A stretch of 51,318 bases of DNA from an uncultured Helicobacteraceae bacterium (GCA_947176375.1 CAMWQM010000013.1:1-51318); one strand, 5' to 3'. Positions 18,489 to 27,519 are shown, counted from the first letter of the stretch. Notes: generated by a model not told the origin, from the letters alone. Numbers and translations are program-made.

Positions 18489-19268
18489 TTATTTGTCTGT
18501 TACAGGCACAATCTCACCCTTATATTTTTTAAGTATGAAATCTTTAACTTCTTTGCTTAATAAAATTTCTTGTAGTTTTAAAATGCTTTCATCATTCTCA
18601 CTGCCTTTTTTTGTAGCAAGAACATTCACAAACGCACTTTTATTATTCTCATAAAAAAACGCTTCTTTTATACTCATACCAGCTTGAAGCGCATAATTTG
18701 CATTAATCACCGCACTATCTACACCCTCTAAAATCTTTGGAAGCATAGCAGCCTCAACAGGATAGAATTTAAATTTCTTTGGATTTTCTATAATATCAAA
18801 TTCTCCAGAATTTAAATTACTAGGATCTTTTAGCTTAATAAGCCCATTATCGTGTAGTAAAATCAAAGCCCTAGAATAATTTGTCGGATCATTTGGAAGC
18901 GCTATCGTAGAGCCGTCTTTAATAGAATCTAAACTCTTAAATTTTTTAGAATAATAGCCTAGTGGCACTATATAAATTGGCTTTAGGGCAACTAAATTCA
19001 TCCCTCTATCTTTATTCATTTTTTCTAAAAATGGCTTATGTTGATACATATTTGCATCTGTTGAGCCTTCATTTAGCGAAATATCTGGGGTGATATAGTC
19101 TGTGAAACTCTGCACGATTAAGTTTATCCCCTCTTTTGCCAAAAGTGGCTTTGCAAATTCTAAAATCTCAGCTGCTGGCACAGGTGTCGCTCCTACTTTT
19201 AAATTAATTTGCTTTGCATTCACATTCACAAACAAAGCAAATAAAACTAGAATGGCTATTTTTTTCAT
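18489..19268 (-). CDS. MetQ-family substrate-binding protein, soluble copy
   Basis: This protein is homologous to the adjacent lipoprotein along its full length: KVGATPVPAAEILEFAKPLL, FTDYITPDISLNEGSTDANM, STIALPNDPTNYSRALILLH and the VDSAVINANYALQAG segment. It has an ordinary signal peptide (MKKIAILVLFALFVNVNAKQ) with no lipobox Cys, so it should be free in the periplasm. At 259 residues it is complete. It belongs to the metN-metI-metQ set but is separated from metI by about 980 bases of relic sequence, so it may have its own promoter there. It could have a different amino-acid preference from copy 1. Confidence 0.85.
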   Translation of the reverse strand: MKKIAILVLFALFVNVNAKQINLKVGATPVPAAEILEFAKPLLAKEGINLIVQSFTDYITPDISLNEGSTDANMYQHKPFLEKMNKDRGMNLVALKPIYIVPLGYYSKKFKSLDSIKDGSTIALPNDPTNYSRALILLHDNGLIKLKDPSNLNSGEFDIIENPKKFKFYPVEAAMLPKILEGVDSAVINANYALQAGMSIKEAFFYENNKSAFVNVLATKKGSENDESILKLQEILLSKEVKDFILKKYKGEIVPVTDK

Positions 19269-19304
19269 TTGATTGCTCCTTAAAAATTAAAAAGCAATTT
19301 TACT

Positions 19305-19544
19305 TTAAAAATTCCAAATTTTTTTACAATTTTGCCTTCTATTCATTAGAATCATCACATTGTGCTTCATTAAGTAAAAAGTTTTTAAATTAACTCTATC
19401 AAACCCATTTGCTAAAAGAAAATTTAATATATCACTACTACTTGATAAAATTGCCCCATAACTATGGAACTCTATTGCACCCATTTCTAAAATACTAAAT
19501 AAATCTAGATTTTTATCTTGTAGTTTTGGTTTCGCCCTATCCAT
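19305..19544 (-). pseudogene. Unrecognised C-terminal gene fragment behind a homopolymer tract
   Basis: A 79-codon open frame whose composition looks like real protein (KNLDLFSILEMGAIEFHSYG, LLANGFDRVNLKTFYLMKHN). No family was recognised. On the minus strand it is preceded by A9 then G7. In the read sequence a TAA at the A tract closes this frame. One extra G would join it to an upstream open stretch (RILHQKEIVILGDKKKGG), but that stretch has no start codon before the next stop, so it is not a simple on/off gene. It is probably the tail of a lost gene. Confidence 0.35.
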
Positions 19545-19599
19545 ACTTTTTTTAAAAGCAATTAATCCCCCCCTTTTTTTTTATCTCCTAAAATTACTA

Positions 19600-19840
19600 T
19601 CTCTTTTTGATGTAATATACGCTATTGGGATTGCCTTTGATAAAAATTTTAATATTTTTATCAACTCTTGCTTGTATGCGACATCTAGTGCTACACATTT
19701 TACAAATACTAGAGATAATGCTGCTCTAAGCCCTTAACTTCACCATCAAATACACATAAAGTCCTAGGGCAATCCCAGATATTCCAAAAACCAGACCTTG
19801 CTCCTACGCCTTTTAGAAAGTCTCTATAATAAATACTCAT
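19600..19840 (-). pseudogene. Remnant of a molybdopterin (PsrA/PhsA-like) oxidoreductase N-terminus
   Basis: An ATG at 19838-19840 with an AAGGAA ribosome site begins MSIYYRDFLKGVGA, which resembles a Tat signal (RRDFLKGVG) with one Arg changed. After a frameshift the hydrophobic part continues as LVFGISGIALGLYVYLMVKL. After another shift comes CKMCSTRCRIQARVDKN followed by IKIFIKGNPNSVYY. This is the C-x2-C-x3-C iron-sulfur motif and the I-x-G-N-P element of bis-MGD oxidoreductases. Stops follow at once and the catalytic domain is missing. The order Tat signal, [4Fe-4S] motif, GNP is strong evidence for the family; the exact enzyme is not determinable. Confidence 0.6.
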
Positions 19841-20249
19841 TGTTATTTCCTTTATAATTTAAGATTAGGATAAACTATATAGCAAATGATTTTAAAAAAT
19901 TATGTTTCAAAATATAAAAATATTTATAGTATAGTTAGAAATAAACTATAAATTAGGATAAAAATACACTCAGAGAAAAATTATAAAAATTTGTTAATTA
20001 AAATCTAAAAAAGAATAAAAACATAGACATTAATTGACTTTTAAGAAATAGACTAAGATTTTGAAATGCTAAATTAAGAGGCAAATCTTACATTTTAAGC
20101 AAAGCTAATGCGAATTTTATAAAGCTTTTATAAGCAAAGGTGAAATCTAAAAAATAATAAAGTAGTTTCTATACAATTTTAATCCTAGATTCCATATATA
20201 ATTATTTAATCTCACATTTTAAACTAAAGGCTCTAAAGGTGACTTTAAA

Positions 20250-20954
20250 TTATCTATATTTTCTTAAAATCTTTACGATAATATCACCACTTGATTGCAC
20301 TATTTGCACTAAAATTATTATCGTAACCACAGAATAAGCAAGCATATCAGGATTATAAGTATGATAGCCTATTCTCAAAGCCAAATCCCCAAGCCCACCA
20401 GCACCAACAGCACCAGCCATAGCAGAATATCCTATGAGTCCTATAATTGTAATAATAATAGCATTGATAAGCGAAGGTAAGGATTCTAAAATCATCATTT
20501 TAATAATCGTAAAATTGCCTCCGCCCATACTTTTTGTCGCTTCTATTAAGCCATTATCCACTTCATCAAAAGCACCTTCAAAAAGCCTTGCAATGAATGG
20601 AATAGCAGCTATTGCAAGCGGGATAATCGCAGCAGTTGAACCGATACTAACTCCGACAATTAACTTTGAGAGCGGAAGTAAAACGATTATCAAAATAATA
20701 AATGGAAATGAGCGAACGATATTTACAATACCTCCTAAAATCACATTTAAAATCGGCATAGGTGTTAGATTTTTCTTTTTTGTCATCGTTAAGAAGATTC
20801 CAAGTGGTAGCCCAAAAATTACAGCTAACAGACAAGATATTGAAACCATATGTAATGTTTGAAGTAAAGATTCTAAAATTTTAGAAAATATCACTTCAAA
20901 TGGAGTTTGTGGATGTATAAAAAGATTTATAAAATTTAGTATTTCTTCAAACAT
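20250..20954 (-). CDS. metI: Methionine ABC transporter permease MetI
   Basis: This is the inner-membrane channel subunit of the MetNIQ importer. The 234 residues contain about five hydrophobic segments, and the permease-ATPase coupling motif is seen in AIPFIARLFEGAFDEVDNGL and IEATKSMGGGNFTIIKMMI (about residues 119-157). SAMAGAVGAGGLGDLALRIG (about 178-197) is highly typical of MetI. It follows metN by 41 bases in the same direction. The substrate-binding proteins are further downstream after the relic gap. Confidence 0.92.
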   Translation of the reverse strand: MFEEILNFINLFIHPQTPFEVIFSKILESLLQTLHMVSISCLLAVIFGLPLGIFLTMTKKKNLTPMPILNVILGGIVNIVRSFPFIILIIVLLPLSKLIVGVSIGSTAAIIPLAIAAIPFIARLFEGAFDEVDNGLIEATKSMGGGNFTIIKMMILESLPSLINAIIITIIGLIGYSAMAGAVGAGGLGDLALRIGYHTYNPDMLAYSVVTIIILVQIVQSSGDIIVKILRKYR

Positions 20955-20995
20955 TTTTATTCCTTAAGTTTATTTTATTTTCTAAAAATAGCAAA

Positions 20996-21994
20996 TTAAT
21001 GCAAAAACTGCGTTGTTATGCCTTTTGTTTCTAACCATTTAATGCAATCATTTATAACAGCATTATTTCCTAAAAATTTTATCACCAAATGCCCGATTTC
21101 TGTATCTTGCACTTCATCAATGCTTCCGCTTAAAATATTTACATCAATATTAAATTTCTTAATCATTTGACTAATGAGCGGTTTAGAGGCATTTGGACCT
21201 GTGAAAATAACCTTATAAACATTATTCTTATCTTCTAATTTATCAATTATATTATCATCTCTAGTTGGAGGAAGAAATGAGATTAGCTCTTTTGTAACTT
21301 CTTCTTTCGGATTTATAAAAATCTCCTCTACGCTGCCCTCCTCTACTATCTCACCATTGCTAATCACACACATTTTATTGCAAATTTCTCTAACCACATC
21401 AATTTGATGAGTGATTAAAATCACACTTAAATTAAGCTTATGCTGAATGTCTTTTAGTAATTTCAAAATTGACTTTGTAGTTTTTGTATCAAGTGCAGAA
21501 GTCGCCTCATCACATAAAAGCAAATGTGGGTGATTTGCCAAAGCCCTAGCAATTGCTACTCTCTGCTTTTGTCCGCCAGAGAGCTGACTTGGATAATAAT
21601 CTTTTTTATCACTTAAGCCAACTAGCTCAAGCAACTCCTCCACTCTGCTTTTAATCTTACTTTTTTCCCATTTTGCAATCTCCAAGGCAAAAGCAATATT
21701 TCCAAATACATTTCTTGAACTAAGTAAGTTAAAATGCTGAAAAATCATTCCTATTTTTTGTCGCTCAAATAATAAATCTTTTTTACTTAATTTACTTAAA
21801 TCCTTATTATTTACTATCACTTCTCCACTTGTAGGAGGTTCCAAAAGATTGATAATGCGAATTAATGTGCTTTTCCCAGCACCACTAAATCCGATAATTC
21901 CATAGATTTCACCACTTTCTACTTCTAAATTGATATTTTTTAGTGCGTGGAATCCATTTGGATAAATCTTTTGTATATTTTTTAGTTTAACCAT
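20996..21994 (-). CDS. metN: Methionine ABC transporter ATP-binding protein MetN
   Basis: This is the ATPase that powers methionine import with MetI and MetQ. The Walker A motif GFSGAGKSTLIRI lies at about residues 35-47, the signature LSGGQKQRVAIARAL at about 138-152, and Walker B LLLCDEATSALD at about 158-169. The switch histidine is in ILITHQIDV (about 192-200). Residues about 250-332 match the C-terminal NIL domain, through which cytoplasmic methionine inhibits transport. At 332 residues it is normal. It is the first gene of the transport operon and diverges from the rhodanese gene across 168 bases. Confidence 0.94.
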   Translation of the reverse strand: MVKLKNIQKIYPNGFHALKNINLEVESGEIYGIIGFSGAGKSTLIRIINLLEPPTSGEVIVNNKDLSKLSKKDLLFERQKIGMIFQHFNLLSSRNVFGNIAFALEIAKWEKSKIKSRVEELLELVGLSDKKDYYPSQLSGGQKQRVAIARALANHPHLLLCDEATSALDTKTTKSILKLLKDIQHKLNLSVILITHQIDVVREICNKMCVISNGEIVEEGSVEEIFINPKEEVTKELISFLPPTRDDNIIDKLEDKNNVYKVIFTGPNASKPLISQMIKKFNIDVNILSGSIDEVQDTEIGHLVIKFLGNNAVINDCIKWLETKGITTQFLH

Positions 21995-22162
21995 ATTGTA
22001 TAAACCCTATTTTGTTGATTTGTAAAAGCCGAATTATAACAGAATTTTTAAAAATTTAATATGTATTTTAAAAAATTTGTAATTTTATATTGCAAAAATA
22101 TTTATATACTTTTAAATTTTATTAAATTAGAATCCGAAAAAATTAAATTTTTAGGATAAAAA

Positions 22163-22495
22163 ATGGCTACAAAACATACAAATGAGCTAAGTTTGAAAGA
22201 ATTTAAGGAAAAAATTAATGACTTAATTGTTATAGATGTTAGAGGAAAAGGCTACTTCCTAATAGACCATATAAAAGATGCAATAAATATAGAATCTACC
22301 AAAAGAATAGAATATATTGCAAAGGAAAATAAAGATAAACAAATTGCACTTCATTGTCATCACGGAAATACCGCAAGAAATATAGTGGAAGAATTATTAG
22401 CAAAGGGCATAAAAAATGTATTTTTTGTAAATACTAATTTTAGTGATATTGCGAAGTCTGGGCTAGAAATTATTTACTATAACAAACAAAAATGA
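22163..22495 (+). CDS. Rhodanese-like domain protein
   Basis: This is a single-domain rhodanese of 110 residues that may carry sulfane sulfur on a Cys or act as a redox/sulfur sensor. The N-terminal half has LNEFKEKI-like packing and DLIVIDVRGKGYF (about residues 20-32), then the active-site loop LHCHHGNTARNIVEELLAKG (about 65-84). The presumed catalytic Cys is followed by H-H-G-N-T, close to the C-x5-R loop of rhodaneses. It has no signal peptide and should be cytoplasmic. It overlaps the following TolC gene by four bases (ATGA), though the functional link to export is unclear. Confidence 0.8.
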   Translation: MATKHTNELSLKEFKEKINDLIVIDVRGKGYFLIDHIKDAINIESTKRIEYIAKENKDKQIALHCHHGNTARNIVEELLAKGIKNVFFVNTNFSDIAKSGLEIIYYNKQK

Positions 22496-24168
22496 AAAAA
22501 ATAATATTTTTATGTGGAGCGATAATTGCTCTTAATGCAGAAACTTTAAGTATGGATTCCAATTTAGAATCTATAAATTTAGCAAAAATTGCAGAATCCA
22601 CAAAATCTGTAGAATCTATGAAAACAGAATCACAATATACGGAATTTGCAATACCATCTATAGCATCTAGCAATTTTAGTAGTAATGTAAATGATTCTAA
22701 CAAAAAATATTTGGAAACTAATTTAAAATCCAAACAAACACAATATAATCTATACATCTCAAATGCGGAATCTAAAGCAGATTCTTCATCACAAAATTTA
22801 AAGAATCTAACTTCACAGAATCTAGAACCCCAAAATTTAGAATGGAATCCAAATTCACAAAATTTAAATATACAAGAAGCATTTGATTTGGTTTTATTAA
22901 ATAATGAAAGTTTAAAAGCCTCTTTTAAAAATATAGAAAAATCACAGAAAATTAAAGATTCCACTTATATGCTTTTTGCTCCTAACATTGATATTATAGG
23001 TAGTTATAATTATATTGATGAAAAAATGAAGCTAAATTTGGAAATTCCAAATGTTCCATTGCCTATAGGCAACCTCGCAATAAATTTAAGCACGAATCGC
23101 CTAGCTTATGGTTTGATAAATATTATCTATCCATTATATACAGGTGGGAAGCGACTAGCAGCTCTAGATATAGCAAATCTAAACATAGATGATGCAAATT
23201 TCTTAATGCAAATTAATAAAATCAACTTATTTGAAAAGCTAATAAAAGCTTACTATGGACTAAAGCTAAATATCGAAGTTTATAAAAGCCTAAAAGATGT
23301 AGAAAATGGTGCAAAAGAGCATTTAGAAAATGCACTTAAACTAGAAGAAAATGCCCAGATTGCAAAAATAGAACGATTAAGCGCACAAGTTGAATATGAT
23401 AAAGCTAAAAATAAAGCACTTCAAGCAAAAGATACAGCAGAAATTGCACTACTTGGGCTAAAGACGATAATACAAGATGAAAATATCGCACAAAATGTGC
23501 TTTTAGACGAAAATGGAAAGATTATCAATCTAAACTTAACTTCAGAATTATTAATTAGCACAAAAGAGCTAGAATCTCTGCAAAATTATCAAAGCAAAAC
23601 TCTTGCTTCCTATCCTGCTCTAAAAACTATTGAAACAAAAAAAGAGCAGGTAAAAAAGCTAGGTGATATAGAGTTTGCAAATTTCTTACCAACCATAGGT
23701 TTGCAAGGTGGATATGTTTTTAAGGATAATTCTATTTTGCTAAACAAAATTATGCCAAATTGGTATATTGGAGTTACTGCAAAACTCACTCTAATAAGCC
23801 CAAGCGGAAGAATATTCAAATATCAAGCAAATAAAATTGCCCAAAGCGAAATAGAACACACCCTATCTCAAGCCAAAAAAGATATTTTATTATTAGTTGA
23901 AAGCGCTTATAAAGAGGCGCTTTCTGCAAGGGAATCTTATAAAAATTTTAGCTCTACAATTCTTCTAGCAAAGGAGAATCTAAAGCTACAAGAGGAAGCT
24001 TTCATCAATGGTATGGCAAACAACACTCAAGTAAGCGATGCTAGAAATCAGCTATCATTTGCCACAATTGAGCTTAAAAATAGTCAATACAAGTATATTC
24101 TAGCTCTTGCAAAATTATATGCACTTAGCAATGATATAGAATCTTTTTATTTATTTACTCAAAATTAG
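22492..24168 (+). CDS. TolC-family outer-membrane channel of an ABC-2 type exporter
   Basis: This is an outer-membrane efflux channel with a signal peptide (MKKIIFLCGAIIALNAETLS). Residues about 18-120 are low complexity, rich in Ser, Asn, Glu and Lys and coded by repeated GAATCT words, before the TolC core begins at LNIQEAFDLVLLNNESLKAS. The core shows the two helical repeats with LYTGGKRLAALDIANLNIDD and LQEEAFINGMANNTQVSDAR. The family core is about 430 residues, so the extra length is the N-terminal insertion. It opens an exporter operon (TolC, HlyD, two ABC-2 permeases) in the same order as HP1489-HP1486 of H. pylori. Confidence 0.88.
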   Translation: MKKIIFLCGAIIALNAETLSMDSNLESINLAKIAESTKSVESMKTESQYTEFAIPSIASSNFSSNVNDSNKKYLETNLKSKQTQYNLYISNAESKADSSSQNLKNLTSQNLEPQNLEWNPNSQNLNIQEAFDLVLLNNESLKASFKNIEKSQKIKDSTYMLFAPNIDIIGSYNYIDEKMKLNLEIPNVPLPIGNLAINLSTNRLAYGLINIIYPLYTGGKRLAALDIANLNIDDANFLMQINKINLFEKLIKAYYGLKLNIEVYKSLKDVENGAKEHLENALKLEENAQIAKIERLSAQVEYDKAKNKALQAKDTAEIALLGLKTIIQDENIAQNVLLDENGKIINLNLTSELLISTKELESLQNYQSKTLASYPALKTIETKKEQVKKLGDIEFANFLPTIGLQGGYVFKDNSILLNKIMPNWYIGVTAKLTLISPSGRIFKYQANKIAQSEIEHTLSQAKKDILLLVESAYKEALSARESYKNFSSTILLAKENLKLQEEAFINGMANNTQVSDARNQLSFATIELKNSQYKYILALAKLYALSNDIESFYLFTQN

Positions 24169-24176
24169 GAGATTGA

Positions 24177-25148
24177 ATGAAATTATTAAAAATTATTAGT
24201 ATAGCGGTTATAGTCATAGCTCTGCTTATTTGGCTCTCCATTAGCTTTTATTTAGCTCACAAGCCAAAAGAAAGCTTTATTCAAGGACAAATTGAAGCTA
24301 CACAATATAGTATAAGCTCTAAAGTTGCAGGGAGGATTGAAGAGATATTCGTCAAAAAAGGCGATAAAATCAAAGCTGGGGATTTAGCCTACACAATAAA
24401 TAGCCCCGAATTACAAGCAAAAATAGAACAAGCAAAAGCAGGATATGAGGGAGCAAAAGCCTTAAGTGAAGAAACAAACAAAGGCACGAGAGTTGAGACA
24501 ATTCAGAGCGCAAAAGATGTATATCTAGCAGCAAAATCTATGGCAGAACTTGCAGAAAAAACCTACAATCGAGTGCAAAATCTCTATGATAGTGGAGTGG
24601 TGAGTTTGCAAAAAAAAGATGAAGCAGAGACAAATTTTAAGAGTGCAAAATTTAATGAAAACACAGCTTATCAGCAATATAAACTAGCTCTTGATGGTGC
24701 GACAAATGAGACAAAACAAGCACTAAAGCAAAAAGAAATTGCAGCATTTGGCGCATTAAGCGAAGTGGAATCTTATGCAAAAGATACACAGGCATTCTCG
24801 CCTATAAGTGGCGAGGTTAGCAATGTTTTACTTCATAAAGATGAATTAGCGCCTAGCGGATTCCCAGTTGTGCTAGTGCTTGATAGTGATAATGCTTATT
24901 TGAGATTTAGTGCTAGGGAGAGTGAATTAGAGAAATTTAAGCTTGGAAATGAGTTTGAAGCCTTTATCCCCGCAATAAATAAAAATTTGACTTTCAAGGT
25001 TAGATATATATCGCCTCTAGGAGAATTTGCGACTTGGAAAGCAAGCAGCAGGAAAGATAGCTATGATATGAAATCTTTTGAGATAGAAGCCGAGATTCTA
25101 AACAAGATAGATGATATTAGAGTTGGTATGAGTGTTTTGATAAAATAG
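24177..25148 (+). CDS. HlyD/YbhG-type periplasmic adaptor
   Basis: This is a membrane-fusion protein linking inner-membrane permeases to the TolC channel. It has an uncleaved N-terminal membrane anchor (about residues 4-26), then the lipoyl half-motif QYSISSKVAGRIEEIFVKKG (about 42-61). A long helical hairpin follows (about 75-185), and then the second lipoyl half FSPISGEVSNVLLHKDELAP (about 203-222) and beta-barrel. It has 323 residues. It lies 8 bases after tolC and before a 13-codon remnant of an ATPase gene. Confidence 0.88.
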   Translation: MKLLKIISIAVIVIALLIWLSISFYLAHKPKESFIQGQIEATQYSISSKVAGRIEEIFVKKGDKIKAGDLAYTINSPELQAKIEQAKAGYEGAKALSEETNKGTRVETIQSAKDVYLAAKSMAELAEKTYNRVQNLYDSGVVSLQKKDEAETNFKSAKFNENTAYQQYKLALDGATNETKQALKQKEIAAFGALSEVESYAKDTQAFSPISGEVSNVLLHKDELAPSGFPVVLVLDSDNAYLRFSARESELEKFKLGNEFEAFIPAINKNLTFKVRYISPLGEFATWKASSRKDSYDMKSFEIEAEILNKIDDIRVGMSVLIK

Positions 25149-25162
25149 AGGCACTTTAGTAA

Positions 25163-25204
25163 ATGGCAATAATTATAGAAAATGCAAAAATAGTTTATGG
25201 CTAA
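25163..25204 (+). pseudogene. 13-codon stub resembling the start of an ABC ATPase
   Basis: ATG at 25163 reads MAIIIENAKIVYG and then TAA at 25202-25204. This matches the usual opening of ABC nucleotide-binding domains (I-x-I-E-N-hydrophobic-K-x-Y-G) just before the Walker A strand. It sits exactly where the ATPase gene lies in E. coli ybhGFSR-type operons, between the adaptor and the two permeases. No other part of an ATPase is present in the 77-base gap. It may be a deletion scar or a chance peptide. Confidence 0.45.
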
Positions 25205-25225
25205 TACAACTAAAATGGTAAAAAT

Positions 25226-26359
25226 ATGATTGAAATAATAAAATTAGAATTGAAACATTTATTGCAAAATAGATTCTTGTTAGCAATGTATTTTGTAATG
25301 CCTCTATTTTGCGCTGTTTTCATTTATATTACGCTTCAAAATGAAGTGGTGCGAAAGCTTCCTATCGGTTTATTAGATTTAGATAATACACAAACTACAA
25401 GGGATATTATTTTTGATATAAATGCTTCTCCTGTGCTAGAATCTAGATTCTACACAGATTTAGTGCAAGCACAAGATGCCTTAAGCACAAAAGAAATATA
25501 TGCTTTGGTTGTATTTCAAAAAGATTTAGAAAAAGATATTATTTTAAATAAAGTTCCAAAAATCGTGGTTTATTACAATGCGCAGCTGGTTTTTATTGGT
25601 AAAAATATTTATAGCGCATTGCTGCAAATTTTTAGCACTGTAAATATCAAGCTAAAATTTAAAAAGCATTTGGTAGAGAGCAAGAATACAACTTTAGCAC
25701 TTAGCTCTAGTATTAATATAGCACCAAAATTTACAGCCCTCTACAATAAAAATAGTAATTTTACACAATTTATGCTACCCACGCTTTTACCCTGTCTTTG
25801 GCAGCTTTTTATTATCCTTTGTATGATTGGGATAATTGCAAGTGATGAGAGCGATGTTGGATTTATTAAAAATAAACAAAATAGAATAAAAGATTTTCAT
25901 TTACATTTAAGCATAAAGATTATAATTAATTCAGTGATATTTTTCATCTGGTGGGCTGTGATGTATCTAGCTTTTTACCACCTTGGCTACATTCACAATG
26001 GGAATATAAATATACTAGCGCTAAATGCTGTTGTTACCATATTTGCCTATAATAGCATTGGAATCTTTATCTATGCTTTGATTGGCTCACATACAAGGGC
26101 AATAAGCATAGCAGCTGTATATGCTGCTCCCAGCCTTGCATTTGTAGGAATAACCTATCCTATAAATAATATGGAAGTTTTTGCTACATTTTGGGGTGAA
26201 ATTCTGCCCATAACAAAATATCTATTAGTTTATATACAACAGGCAAGTTATGGAGTAGATTCGCTCGCTAGCCTAAAATTAATATCTTATAATTTAATAT
26301 TTCTTTTATTTGGAATTTTAGGAATCTTAATTTATAAGAAAAAAGTAGCCCTATTATGA
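25226..26359 (+). CDS. ABC-2 type exporter permease (first)
   Basis: This is an inner-membrane permease of the ABC-2/YhhJ type. It has an N-terminal transmembrane segment (about residues 16-37), then a large periplasmic domain (about 38-180) with the family pattern IGLLDLDNTQTTRDIIFDIN. Five or so hydrophobic segments follow in residues 185-375 (LLPCLWQLFIILCMIGIIAS near the first). LAFVGITYPINNMEVFATFW with the ILPITKYL element is the conserved C-terminal signature. It has 377 residues. It overlaps the next permease by four bases, which suggests a heterodimer. No ATPase gene accompanies the pair. Confidence 0.85.
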   Translation: MIEIIKLELKHLLQNRFLLAMYFVMPLFCAVFIYITLQNEVVRKLPIGLLDLDNTQTTRDIIFDINASPVLESRFYTDLVQAQDALSTKEIYALVVFQKDLEKDIILNKVPKIVVYYNAQLVFIGKNIYSALLQIFSTVNIKLKFKKHLVESKNTTLALSSSINIAPKFTALYNKNSNFTQFMLPTLLPCLWQLFIILCMIGIIASDESDVGFIKNKQNRIKDFHLHLSIKIIINSVIFFIWWAVMYLAFYHLGYIHNGNINILALNAVVTIFAYNSIGIFIYALIGSHTRAISIAAVYAAPSLAFVGITYPINNMEVFATFWGEILPITKYLLVYIQQASYGVDSLASLKLISYNLIFLLFGILGILIYKKKVALL

Positions 26360-27519
26360 CTAAATTATTTGATTTAATTTTTAATGATATTAAGACTATA
26401 TTTACTAGTTTCTCGATTCTTGCGGTGATTATTGGTGGAAATATTTTATATGCTTTTTTCTATCCTAGTCCATATTTAAACGATATTTTAATAAAGCAAA
26501 AAATAGCACTTGTAGATGATGATAATAGCACATTGAGCAGAGAATTTATCTTTAGAGCAAACGCAACTTCTAAAGTAGAGATAATTGTAGATACAACTAT
26601 GCAGGAAGCTAGAAATTTGCTAGAGCAAAACAAAATCTATGGAATCTTATATATCCCAAAAGATTTTGAACAAAATAGTATAAAATCCTCTGTGCCACAA
26701 ATCTACTACATTGCTAATAATTCCTACTTTTTAATTTATAGCACGATAATTGAAGGGCTAAATAATGTAGCAAATTCTATGAGTTTTGATATAAAAATCA
26801 AACAATCTTTATACAATAAAAATGCTTTTAATGGCAATATATTTGATGATAGAAATGCACTCGATTTTGAATTTAATGCTTTGTATAATCCTAGTGTGGG
26901 GTATTTAAACTATATTTTGGCAGTGATTTTAATCTTTGTGCTTCATCAAACAATTCTAATTTCTTGTGGAATCCTATGTGGCACACAAACTCAGCAATTC
27001 ACTCAAGGCAAGAGCGGATATTACTCTAGTGCAAATACAAGTCTATTAATCACTGCGAGACTTATTGCATTTATTTTTATTTATTTTCCTATATTTTTAT
27101 TTTATTTTGGATTTATCTATGATTTTTACAATATCACTACATTTGCAAGTGTTTTGTATTTAGTAGTTTTTGGGATAGCTTTTATACTATGTGCGACTTC
27201 ATTTGCAATATTTCTAGGAGTTAGCTTTAAAAGGAGAGAGTATGTCCCACAAATCACTTTAGTAATGAGTATGCCATTATTATTTGCTTTAGGAATAATT
27301 TTTCCTAACGAAAACATTCCTTTTATAATCAAATTTTTTATGGATTTTATTCCTATTACTCCTAGTGTAAATGGATTCATCAAAATCAATCAACTAGGAG
27401 CAGACTTTGGGCTGATTACAAAAGATTTTTATCATTTATTAGCACTTATTATTTTATACACTCTATCTTCTAGCTTAATCCTAAAAAAGAGATATAAAAA
27501 TTCTATCAAATGCTATTAG
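26356..27519 (+). CDS. ABC-2 type exporter permease (second)
   Basis: This is the partner of the preceding permease, with the same layout: an N-terminal membrane helix, a periplasmic domain beginning KIALVDDDNSTLSREFIFRA, and C-terminal membrane helices from about residue 180. The conserved late element is MSMPLLFALGIIFPNENIPF followed by FIPITPSVNGFIKINQLGA (about 315-354). It has 387 residues. It starts within the stop of the first permease (ATGA), so production is coupled. An ATPase from elsewhere in the genome would be needed for an ABC mechanism. Confidence 0.85.
   Translation: MTKLFDLIFNDIKTIFTSFSILAVIIGGNILYAFFYPSPYLNDILIKQKIALVDDDNSTLSREFIFRANATSKVEIIVDTTMQEARNLLEQNKIYGILYIPKDFEQNSIKSSVPQIYYIANNSYFLIYSTIIEGLNNVANSMSFDIKIKQSLYNKNAFNGNIFDDRNALDFEFNALYNPSVGYLNYILAVILIFVLHQTILISCGILCGTQTQQFTQGKSGYYSSANTSLLITARLIAFIFIYFPIFLFYFGFIYDFYNITTFASVLYLVVFGIAFILCATSFAIFLGVSFKRREYVPQITLVMSMPLLFALGIIFPNENIPFIIKFFMDFIPITPSVNGFIKINQLGADFGLITKDFYHLLALIILYTLSSSLILKKRYKNSIKCY

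Larger units (their letters stand above)
19269..20249. other. Relic-filled gap between metI and the MetQ genes
   Basis: The gap holds a broken molybdopterin oxidoreductase start (19600-19840) and an open frame of 79 codons of unknown origin (19305-19544). A C7T9 double homopolymer lies between them. From about 19860 to 20249 there is only AT-rich sequence with stops in all frames. The usual metNIQ operon is uninterrupted, so this looks like inserted material that has decayed. Confidence 0.55.

Noticed and set aside
20434-20862. Plus-strand 142-codon frame opposite metI
   Set aside because: Antisense of a clearly conserved permease; no start signal.
22470-22964. Minus-strand 164-codon frame opposite the TolC gene start
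   Set aside because: It is the complement of the Ser/Asn-rich insertion and overlaps the conserved rhodanese-tolC junction.
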